From positions 1-58,729 of the IMG/VR virus record IMGVR_UViG_3300008108_008089: a stretch of DNA of 58,729 bases; one strand, written 5' to 3'. Position numbers and translations under genes: made by a program. Of the stretch, positions 46,342-56,100 are shown in pieces. The notes beneath the pieces are model-generated. The model made no database searches. It saw nothing but the letters and a program-made list of their open reading frames with translations, and was not told the DNA's origin. The DNA is from a virus. How positions within the stretch are numbered: the stretch's first letter is position 1; the number at the start of each line of letters is the position of its first letter.

Positions 46342-46709
46342 AAAAGCAGTTAGATGTCTTTCCAGCAATCGTAAAACTCATTTCTCCGGGCGCCCTTTCC
46401 GAACTAAGCATGACCAGTGTCAAGGGAGATATGCCCCAAGGGACTAGGAAGTTGGACCGTTGCAGGGTTGTAGTTTTGAATGAGACAGTTTTGATAGCTG
46501 TGGATTCTCCAGAAGGTCCGCAACTTGTGTTTCGGGAAAAGATAGTTGAAATGATTAATGAAAAAGGCTTGGACAGGGTAAAAACCGAATCAGGCAAGAT
46601 GCTGGCCTTCATAAAGGACACCAATTGCGGTTGTGGTTCTCGGTTGAGGGGTTGGAACCCATTCAACGGTATTGTTGCTTCTACGGAGGACCCAAGTGGA
46701 ATTATTTGA
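46338..46709 (+). CDS. conserved phage protein (123 aa)
   Basis: A 123-residue protein with a C-terminal DTNCGCGSRLRGWNPF, similar to a small family often found near actinophage structural genes. A variant of the CATTTCTCCGGGC...CCC element lies inside its 5' part (46378-46402). Function unknown. Confidence 0.55.
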   Translation: MKKQLDVFPAIVKLISPGALSELSMTSVKGDMPQGTRKLDRCRVVVLNETVLIAVDSPEGPQLVFREKIVEMINEKGLDRVKTESGKMLAFIKDTNCGCGSRLRGWNPFNGIVASTEDPSGII

Positions 46710-46980
46710 GTTTACAGTTCTTGCTCTTGCGACCTTCCGAATTACCAGACTAATAACGCGGGACGTTATTACCGAGCCTATTAGGGCTAGAGTCTGGAAA
46801 AAGCGTCCTCCAGAGTCATCAAAGCTAGGTTACCTGTTTACCTGCGAGTGGTGTATGTCGATTTGGACAGCATCACTTATCTACGGATGCTTTATGATTA
46901 CATCAGTAACTGTTATCCTTTTAGTGCCATTCGCACTGTCAGCGGTAGCAGGACTGTTGACTGCGTATGAGGACAAATAG
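46696..46980 (+). CDS. DUF1360 membrane protein (94 aa)
   Basis: A 94-residue protein with VLALATFRITRLITRDVITEPIR, LGYLFTCEWCMSIWTASLIYG and two to three helices. This matches DUF1360, present in many actinobacterial phages. GTG at 46696 is chosen because GGAGGA precedes it by 5 bases; it overlaps the gene before by 14 bases. Confidence 0.75.
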   Translation: MELFEFTVLALATFRITRLITRDVITEPIRARVWKKRPPESSKLGYLFTCEWCMSIWTASLIYGCFMITSVTVILLVPFALSAVAGLLTAYEDK

Positions 46981-47013
46981 CTCATGCTCCGTAACAAAGT
47001 GAAGGGTTAGACA

Positions 47014-48798
47014 GTGGCGGTATTCAAAAAAGAAGAACCAGCACAAGAACCAGTCGTCTCTGAAATTAAGAAACCACGTTCTAGTCGCCGTACGCGTACC
47101 ACTCGTTCCCGTCAAGTTGTTGCGCCAAAAACTACTCCGCAATCAACAGGAATTCTTTCAGTCTTTAGTTCACCGAATTCTCCAGCTCCACTTTCATACA
47201 ACACTCCTCGCTCTATGACTGCAGCAGCAGTCCAAGTCAAAGTAAATGACAAAGGCGAGTTCGAGCAATTTAAAAATCGTCGTTCCGCTTCTTCCTCTGC
47301 ATGGCAAGCAGAAGCTTGGGAATATTACGATGCAATTGGAGAAATCAAATACGCATTTAACTTAGTTGCCTCTGTTGTATCTCGTATTCGTATTTATGCA
47401 GCAGCAATTGATGATCCTTCACAAGCTCCAGTTTCTGTAAATGAATCTCGAGTAGTTGAAGAACGTCTTGCATCTGCAGCAGAGCGTGCTCTAGATCGTC
47501 TAAACTCTGCATATGGCGGTCAAGCAGGTCTTCTTAAAGATGCAGCTCTCAATCTTTCAGTCGCTGGCGAGTGCTACTTGGTACAAATGCCAGCTCGCAC
47601 AGGAAGTGGTGTTCCTGAGTCTTGGGACATTCGTTCTGTTGACGAAGTAGTAACAGATGCTCGTGGTGGATTTAATGTTATTGGTCGCCGCGAACAAGGT
47701 GCAGGACAAGGTGGCGGTTCTGCTTTTGGAGTAAGCAAACTTAATAAGAATGCATTCGTAGGACGCATCTGGCGTTCACATCCTCGTTATTCCGACGAAG
47801 CTGATTCATCACTTCGTGGTTTGCTTGATATGTGTGCTGAACTTCTTCTCCTCAACAGAACATTCCGTGCAACTGCACGTTCTCGTCTCAATGCAGGAGC
47901 ACTTTATCTTCCAGACGGACTTTCTGTTGCTGCACAAGCAGACCCTAACTATCCATACGATTCTGAAGACGGAATGGGAGCGGGCTTCACAGCTGAAGAA
48001 GCAGAAGACGAATTCGAAGAACAACTTATCGATGCGATGACAACTCCGATTCGCGATGAAGAATCTGCGAGCGCTGTTGTTCCTCTCATCATTCGTGGTC
48101 CTGCAGAACTTGGCGACAAGATTAAGCAGTTCAAGTTTGAGCGTTCCTTTGACCCATCACTTGCAGAACGTTCTGACCGTGTACTAGAGCGCATCCTTCA
48201 GGGACTAGATGTTCCAAAGGACATCGTTACAGGTCTTGCAAATGTTAAGTATTCAAATGCAATGCAAATTGATGAATCACTTTACAAGGCACACATTGAG
48301 CCATTGATGCTTTTGATTTCAGATGCTCTAACAGTTGTTTACCTACGTCCATATTTGATGGCTAATGGTTTCACTGAGTCTGAAGTAAATCGAATTGTTG
48401 TTTGGTATGACCCATCAGCAGTTTCTACACGCAATGACCGTGCAGCAGATGCTGATTCAGGATTTGACCGTATGGCAATCTCAGGAGACACATGGCGTCG
48501 TGCTCATGGCTTCTCAGACCAAGATGCACCTACTCCAACAGAAGTTGCACTTCGACTTCTACAAGAGCGTGGAGCAATTACTCCAGAACTTACAGAAGCA
48601 ATGCTCAAAGCAGTAGCGCCTGAAGTTATGCAAGCAGTTCAGCAAGTAAGTCAAGAAAATTCCGTTGCACCAATGTCTCCAGAGTTACAAACTCTTCTTG
48701 ACGGTGCAATTGGTCAAGCTCAACCAACCGAAACGACACCAGCGACTGAAACACCCACCGAGGAGGCAGTACCCCCAACTGAGGAGGTTCAGCAATAA
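47014..48798 (+). CDS. portal protein
   Basis: A 594-residue portal. SASSSAWQAEAWEYYDAIGEIKYAFNLVASVVSRIRIYAA, a long middle with LLLLNRTFRATARSRLNAGALYLPDG, LQGLDVPKDIVTGLANVKYSNAMQIDESLYKAHIEPLM and a Glu/Thr/Pro tail fit actinophage portals. It forms the dodecameric head gate for DNA. Length is normal. GTG start with GAAGGG upstream; TAATG overlap with the next gene. Confidence 0.85.
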   Translation: MAVFKKEEPAQEPVVSEIKKPRSSRRTRTTRSRQVVAPKTTPQSTGILSVFSSPNSPAPLSYNTPRSMTAAAVQVKVNDKGEFEQFKNRRSASSSAWQAEAWEYYDAIGEIKYAFNLVASVVSRIRIYAAAIDDPSQAPVSVNESRVVEERLASAAERALDRLNSAYGGQAGLLKDAALNLSVAGECYLVQMPARTGSGVPESWDIRSVDEVVTDARGGFNVIGRREQGAGQGGGSAFGVSKLNKNAFVGRIWRSHPRYSDEADSSLRGLLDMCAELLLLNRTFRATARSRLNAGALYLPDGLSVAAQADPNYPYDSEDGMGAGFTAEEAEDEFEEQLIDAMTTPIRDEESASAVVPLIIRGPAELGDKIKQFKFERSFDPSLAERSDRVLERILQGLDVPKDIVTGLANVKYSNAMQIDESLYKAHIEPLMLLISDALTVVYLRPYLMANGFTESEVNRIVVWYDPSAVSTRNDRAADADSGFDRMAISGDTWRRAHGFSDQDAPTPTEVALRLLQERGAITPELTEAMLKAVAPEVMQAVQQVSQENSVAPMSPELQTLLDGAIGQAQPTETTPATETPTEEAVPPTEEVQQ

Positions 48799-50135
48799 TG
48801 GCTGAAGAAACTTGCCCCCCTGCAACACAAGATGTTGCTCTTAATCTTGATAACCGTAAAAAAGCAATTGATACTGCAATGTACGGTCCACTTAATCCAA
48901 CAGAACCAAACGATGAGTATTGGCAAGCACTTGCTGACGAATGGCAAGTAGACGCTGAGACAGCAAAGAAACAACGTTGTGGTAACTGTGCTGTCTTTAT
49001 TCAGACTCCAGAGATGCTGGACTGTATTGCTAACGGACTAACAGGGGAGCAGAATGATGAATATGATTCAATTCAAGAAGCTGGTGACCTCGGATATTGC
49101 GAAGCGTTTGATTTTAAGTGCGCTAGTGCTAGGACTTGCCGCGCTTGGGTTTCTGGTGGTCCTGTAACAGCTGCTGCTAAAAAGAAGATTGCACAAACAC
49201 CTGCACCAAAGAAAGACCGTGTCAAAGGTTCTGACAAGAATTCAAAAGGCTCAGCTTCAGGTGGAAAGAAAATCACTTTTACTCCAGCAATTGAATCGTC
49301 TCTTCGCAAGAAGGTAGAAGAGCACAATGAGAAAGCTCCAAAGGGTCGCAAGACTTCTGTCTCAACCCTAAAAGCTGTATATCGCCGTGGTGCTGGTGCC
49401 TACTCTGTTTCACATCGTCCAGGTATGACTCGTAACCAATGGGCAATGGGTCGTGTAAATGCATTCTTGCGCCTACTTAAGTCTGGCAAGCCAAAGAACT
49501 CTGCATACAAAGCAGATAACGATTTACTACCAGCAGCACACCCACGTTCTTCAAAGAAGAACGCTTCTACAATTATCGCTTCAGGTTTAATTCCAGAAGA
49601 ACAAGATTTAGCAGATGCGCTTATTGCAATTACTCGAAAGCATGGACCATTTGATCAAGATGGTGATGGAGTGTGGGCTGGTTACACACCTGCTTATGAG
49701 AACGAAGTTAAAGACATCGGAGTTAAGTGTTCAAACTGCGTATTCTTCCAAGGCCCAAATAAGTGCCAGATTATCTCCCTTGAGGTTGAAGCAGATGGCA
49801 AATGCCGCTTTGCTGTTCTACCAGAGGGTGCAGTGTCAGGTTATGACGTTCCTGTTCGCGATGAAGAAGACCTTGAGCTTTTACTTGCATCCGCTGAAGC
49901 AGATGCAGAACTTAATGTTGAGTTGAAGTCCGAGTTAGATTATGAAACTCCAGAACAAGCAATCTTTGCTATGACAGAATTTGCAGGTCTAGGTTATGAA
50001 GCAGAGTCTGCATTCCGTGCATCTTGGCTTCGTGCAGTTCGCAACAATGAAAACCCATTTAAGCGAGCAGCTGTTCTTGCAACAATGACATACGACAGCA
50101 TGGATTCCGACCTTCTGCCGAAAAGGAAGAGCTAG
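48798..50135 (+). CDS. Cys-rich head protein with DUF5872 domain
   Basis: A 445-residue protein. An N-terminal cysteine cluster (RCGNCAVF, DCIANGL, LGYCEAFDFKCASARTCRAWVSGGP) resembles a HiPIP-like fold. KITFTPAIESSLRKKVEEHNEKAPKGRKTSVSTLKAVYRRGAGAYS...PGMTRNQWAMGRVNAFLRLLKSGK is DUF5872/5824. A second CSNCVFFQGPNKCQI...GKCRF cluster follows. Its place after the portal suggests a head-maturation or internal protein. The end repeats SDLLPKR like NDLLPAAHPRS earlier. Confidence 0.7.
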   Translation: MAEETCPPATQDVALNLDNRKKAIDTAMYGPLNPTEPNDEYWQALADEWQVDAETAKKQRCGNCAVFIQTPEMLDCIANGLTGEQNDEYDSIQEAGDLGYCEAFDFKCASARTCRAWVSGGPVTAAAKKKIAQTPAPKKDRVKGSDKNSKGSASGGKKITFTPAIESSLRKKVEEHNEKAPKGRKTSVSTLKAVYRRGAGAYSVSHRPGMTRNQWAMGRVNAFLRLLKSGKPKNSAYKADNDLLPAAHPRSSKKNASTIIASGLIPEEQDLADALIAITRKHGPFDQDGDGVWAGYTPAYENEVKDIGVKCSNCVFFQGPNKCQIISLEVEADGKCRFAVLPEGAVSGYDVPVRDEEDLELLLASAEADAELNVELKSELDYETPEQAIFAMTEFAGLGYEAESAFRASWLRAVRNNENPFKRAAVLATMTYDSMDSDLLPKRKS

Positions 50136-50137
50136 CA

Positions 50138-53100
50138 ATGGCCAAGTATTCAAAGACACCTAAGCAGCAAGCTGCTATTGCTATTGCAAAGAAGAAAGTT
50201 AAGACTCTTTCTCTAGAACAACAGAATGAAAGAATCCTAGAAGCAGGTTTTGACATAGTTAAATCTGCAAACACTAAATTCTCTGGTTCAAGACTTATTA
50301 CTCGTAGAGCCGCTAAGTCTGTTATGACTCGTTGCTTATCTAAGTATGAGAACGAAACTTATTCGCTGCGCCGTATGCGCACTTTAAAAGAGCTTAATGG
50401 TTATATTCAACTTGCTCAGTACAACAAGGTTTTTTCCGTCTCTCCTGAAAATACAGACTTACTTCCTATTTCACACCCACGTTCAACTCGCAAGCATGAG
50501 CTCAGCACTGCAGAGGTAATGAAGCACCGTGCTCGTTGGATTATTGATGACCCAAATATTCAAGACGACACTGTTCGTTCAATTCTTTCTTCTGCTTTAA
50601 CAGCACATCCAGCTTCACCTGAGTATGAATACTCTATTGCCCTCTTGCAATCAATGCCTCAAGGCTCTGTGCCTCAGTATGCACTTCTTGCTGCTCTAGG
50701 AGATGGAAACTCTCCTGCAGCCCGTCGTGCTCGTGCTATGCGTCAGCGCCGTGACCGTAAGGGTCGCTTTGCTGAAATGGGTGGCGGTCTACGTGCACTT
50801 ATTCGTCGTATTAGTGGAGCAGTTCAATCTCTTAGTGGTCGTGCTGTAGCAACTGATGAAGGTAGCGATACCTTCGATATGGAATTACCAAATGGTGATT
50901 TAGTTCGCGTCCCTGCAAAGTCTGCTGAAGGTGTTAAGGCAATTCTTAAGTCTGCTCAGGGTCCAGATGGATACAGCAAGACTGCAGCAAAGGTAAAAAC
51001 TGGTGACCCAGTTATCGAAGAAGCTGATCTTGTAAAGATTGATGCACCTGCTGGATTTAGTAAAGATGAGAGCTGGTCTCCAAGTGACGTTGATAAAGAG
51101 TATTACGGAACCAAGATTGACCTTGGAACTAAGTACACAGATGATGCATACGATGTTATTAAAATTTCTACACCTAATGCTGCTGCAAAAGATAAGTTTG
51201 AAGCAGCGCAGCAACGCGAGGGTGAAGGACAGAATGTTGTTACTGAAGGAGCAGGAAAGAATGGTTCATTAGACCCAAATCTTCCTGTTTACTTTGTATC
51301 TCGTCGTGGTGAAGATGACAGCAAGCCTTTTGCTGTTGCACAGCGTTGGTCTGATGTTCAAGATTACATTTCACAAGACGAACCTAATTTTGAGAAGGGC
51401 GAACTTCCAAATCCAGCAAAGATGCTAGATGAAGGAGGAGAAGAACCAACTCCAGATACTCCAGAAGAAACTCCTGCATCAGAAGTTCAGGGTGAATTAA
51501 TTCCTAAGGTTTCAAAGAAGAACCTTAAGAAGAATATGAAAGAGTATAAGAAGAATCTAAAGGACTATGAAGAAAACGGTGGGCTATTCCCACTTGACCC
51601 AAGTAAGGACCACATTCTTCTTCCTGATGGTTCTGTAGTTGACGCTGAAACTGGAGAGTTAGAACGCGATGCGTCTGGACAAGCTCCTACAGAAGAGCCA
51701 GCAGTAAAAGCAAAATTAGATGTAGGACCAAAATTAAATCTTCCTGAACAAATAAAAGATAGCGGTAAAAAACCAGCTGAGCCAACTCCTGGTTACTACA
51801 ACGTAGACCGCGGTGAATACACACCTGAAGGCCCTATTGACGGACAAGAAGCTTCTGACTTTACAGATGACCCAGCGGAGCTTGCACAGAAGTTTGATAC
51901 TCCAACTCTTGAGAAATCTCTAGAAGATGGTGTTAAGGGAACAGAAAAATCTCCTGCAACTGGTTATGGAACTTTGCCATTTGAAGATGGAGATGAAATT
52001 GTTCCAGCAGAAGCAATTTACAACGCTCTTAAAGAGCAGGGTGAAGATGCTGATGCAATTCTTGATGGTATTTATGGAAAGAAAGATGCAACTCCAGAAG
52101 TTTCTGATGAAGTTAAAGATGAACTTGGTAAAGACTTACCAGAAGTGCCAGAAATGGAAGGCGGAGACCCAACAGAGCTTCCTACACTTCTTGAAGGTTT
52201 GTCTGACGATGAGAAGGATAACTACGCCAAGACTGGTGAGTATAAGCAATATCTTCCAAAGAATGACACCTTTGATGTTCCAGAAGATTACGCAGAGCTT
52301 TCTCCAGAAGCATTTGATAAAGACCAATACGTAATTCCTGAAGATGCACCTGAAGGATTTAATTACGACCCTGTTGATATTGCTAATTACTACGACACGG
52401 AAGATTTGAAGGGCGAGTTGCGTCGTGCTCTTGAGCCAGGAAATGAAATGCCTGGTTATGGAATGCTTGGCACACAAACCGACGATGGTGAAGAGTATTC
52501 AGCGTATGTTCCAGGCGAAGCAATTCGTGATGCGCTGCAATTACAAGGTGAAGACACCAATGCTTTGACCAAAGAAATCTATGATGAAGGTTTCGCTGGT
52601 CAAGAAGAAGACGCACTGACTCCTGAGCAAATTAATGACGCTCTAGAAGGAGAAGCACCTGATACAGAAGAAATCACACCAGAACCTGCCCAAGAAGCGC
52701 CTACCGAAACCACGGAACAAGCTCCGTCGGATGAAAAGGGACCCGAAGCCGTTGACGGAGTTGCAGTTGGAGAACCAACAGGACCAGCAAAGTTAAAGGC
52801 TAAAACTACTGAACTTAAAGCAGGAGATGTCACAACAAATGACTTCTTCACAATTGAGTCTATAGAACCTTCTGAGTTCCCAGGTAAGTCATGGGTTACT
52901 GGTTACTATCCAGGTCACGTCTCACAAAAAACTAAGTTGTGGAACAACGACACTGATATCTCTGTATATAGAAATATTGATGCTCCTACAAAGGGTGACT
53001 TGCCTGTGCTTTCAAAGCCAAAGGCAAAAGAGTATGACCCTGAAGGAAAGGTTTACAAGAACCCTGAAGGAGTTTGGGTTCCTAAAGATGCTGCTGCACA

Positions 53101-56100
53101 AAAACAATATTTAGCAGATTTTGAAAAATACAACGAAGAACTTGCTCAAGCTAAAGAAATGTGGTCTGCTCCTGAAGGATTAGAAGAGTGGGTTTCTGAA
53201 TCTGAAGCTCCTGTTTACACACCAAGCAAACCTGTCGGTGTTGTTGGGGTTGGAGCAACTGAAGTAAAACCAGGAGACATTGCCTTCAAGAAAGAAGGAA
53301 AGAATGACTTCTACGAGTATTTCATTGTCCAAGATGTAACAACTGATGAAACTGGTAATGCTGTCGTTACAGGTTACTATCCAGGTCATCAGTCTCAAAC
53401 AAAGACTTGGAAGGGCACCACTCCTATCGAAGTAATTCGTGGTGCATCTGATTTACCAGAACCAGGCAAGAAGCCAGCACTCGAGCGTCCAAAGAAGGAT
53501 GACCCTGCATACAAAGAGAAGTATGCAGAGTTCAATGCAGCAAAGAAAGAGTCTGCTGCAACATTTACTCCTCCAATTGATGTAGATGCACTTCCACCTA
53601 AGCCAAAGAAGGTCTCACGCCCAACACCTCCTGCATTTATGGGAGATAAGCTCAAGGCAATTGCTGCTGAAGCAAATGGTGACCCAGTTAAATTTAAAGA
53701 ACTTCTTGCTAATGAAGAAGTAGTTCATCTTGACTTTGAGAGCACTGGAGGATTTACATCTCCAAGCCCAATTCAAGTTTCAATGACCAAGGTTAAAAAT
53801 GGTGAAATCATTGAAGAGAAGACTCTCTTCATGAACCCAGAACAACCACTTGACTCTTTCTATACTGACAAAGACCCTTCAGAAGTTCTTAAAGACTCAG
53901 ATGGAAACCCAATCTCTGATGAGTTCTTGTCTAAGCAGATGTCGCAAGCAGATGCATTTAAAGAAATCTCTGACTTCCTTGGTGCAGACCCAATTGTTTC
54001 TGCACACAACATGCCATTTGATGGAGAAATCCTTCGTCGCAAGATGGCCGAGTATGGACTTGATTACAAGCCAGCTGGCGAGATTGACACACTCTCACTT
54101 GCTCGCAAGGTTATTAATGGAAGCGCAGGAGACCACAAGCTCGAGGCTGTAGCAAATCGTTATGGACTTGCTGAGCCAAACACTGATTGGCACGATGCTT
54201 CTGTTGACGTTGCTGTATTGCCTGGAATTCTTAACAATCTCTTGGATGAGATGGCTGTTACTAAGTCTGGTATCGATGTTCTTGACCTTGAGAAGTCTTC
54301 TGCAGATTATGACAAGGCAAAAGCAGAGTACGACGCATACAAGTCTGGAAAGAGCAAAGCAGACTCCGAACTTGTTATGGCAAAGACTTTTGCAGATGGT
54401 ATGGCTGGAAAAGATGTTCCAGAAACCGATGCTCTTGTCAAGGCTATGCCAAAAGACAAGCCAACTTCAGACGAAGTTTCACCATCTACTTCTGCAAAGC
54501 CAACCGAACTTTCAGATGGAGATTTCCAAGTCGAATCAGTCTTGGGCGGAAACGTATCCAACAACTGGGTATCTGACCCAGAGAACACAACAAATGTTGG
54601 AGCAATTGCTGTTGAAGAGTGGCAACCAGGCGACTTCATCAAGGCAAAGCATGATGGATTCCACGAAATTATTTCTATTACCCCAATTGAAGGCGACGAC
54701 AAGCGTGTGCTTGTTAAGCGCAGACTTCTTGCAAATGGAAAAGAGTATGAATCTGCTTGGGTTAAGTATCAAGCTTACGAAGTATGGCGTCGCAACGGTG
54801 AGCCAGAAGCTGTTCCTGCACCAGAGCCAGAATTAGAACAACCACAACTTGAGATTGATGAAGCTCCTGAAAAGGAAGCAAACGCTGGTAAGTGGAATGA
54901 TTACAACATTGCAGAAGGTACAGATGGTGTCTTCTACGCAGAAAATATTTCTGCTGCAGATGTTCAAGCTCTAAAGGCTGGAACTCTTACTCCTCCTAAG
55001 CTTCCATTCTTTGCACCTCTTGGTGGTGGAAACAATCAGGAAACTGGAGAAGGTTACTTCTTTACTTCAGATGGAAAGCGTTTCTGGGGCAAGTACGGTG
55101 CTGGTGGTGCTCTTATCCGTCGTAAGAATGCAGATGGAGAGTATGAATACTTCCTTGCAAAGCGTTCTAGTTCTTTGTCACAAGGTGGCGGTAAGTGGGG
55201 AATCCCTGGAGGAGCCCATAAAGACCAAACAATTGCTAAGGCTCCTAATGCAACTGCAAAAGAAGAGTTTATGGAAGAAGTTGGCGGAGACATCTCTGCA
55301 CTCGAGCCAATCTACGTTGACACAAACAAAGTCGGCGCTGAATGGGCATACGAAACTTCTGTCTTTGAAGTAGGACCAGATCAGTACAACGATCTTTCAT
55401 CAAAGGATGGAGAGAACACTGCAACTGGTTGGTTCACTGGAGACCAAATTAAGAAAATGGCTGATGCAGAAATGCTTCATCCAGACTTTGCTGATTCTTT
55501 CTCAAATATTGTTAGCAACTTAGAAGATGAAGATGCTAAAACAGATAAGCCAATCCCAGAGCCTGAAGTTAACGTTGAAGATGTACAAGCAACATTTGAT
55601 ACTTCAAACTGGAAAAAGACGGGGTCTCAAGCTGGCTCTAATCAAGGTGCTTTCTATACAGACCCAGACACTGGTAACCAGTATTACGTTAAGAAGCCAA
55701 AGTCTGACAAGCATTTTGCTAATGAGGTTCTTGGTGGAGCACTCTATGAAGAAGCTGGAGTTAAGTTTGGTCGTGCATACAAAGGCATAGACAAAAATGG
55801 AAACTCCGTTCTTGTTTCTCCACTAGTTGAAGGTTCAGATGCAGACTTTGGAAGCAAGAAGAGTGATTCAGATGTAAAGAAAAACGCTCAAGACGATTTT
55901 GCTGTAGATGCTTGGTTAGGTAACTATGATGTTATCGGACTTGAGTATGACAATGTTCTAACCGACAAAGATGGCAATGTAACTCGTATTGATGCTGGAG
56001 GCTCTCTTCTATTCCGTGCACAAGGCGGAACTGATAAGGAGTTTGGTCCAGAGGCAACTCAAGTTGATTCGATGCGTAATCCAAAAGAAAACCCACAAGC

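Larger units (their letters stand above)
24725..46584. repeat. dispersed GGGTAAAAA word (25 exact copies)
   Basis: Plus-strand copies start at 24725, 26675, 27774, 27919, 28038, 29601, 29660, 30025, 34317, 34455, 34779, 35048, 36174, 36639, 38171, 38943, 39816, 40771, 41709, 42978 and 46576; minus-strand copies at 25637, 26086, 26470 and 43375. They lie in genes (in different reading frames), before starts and in gaps. I saw none outside this interval. Confidence 0.75.

Noticed and set aside
46378-46402. Fifth copy of the GGGAGCCCGG element
   Set aside because: Similar at CATTTCTCCGGGC and CCC but inside a coding frame (LISPGALS) and with several changes; kept only as a possible variant.
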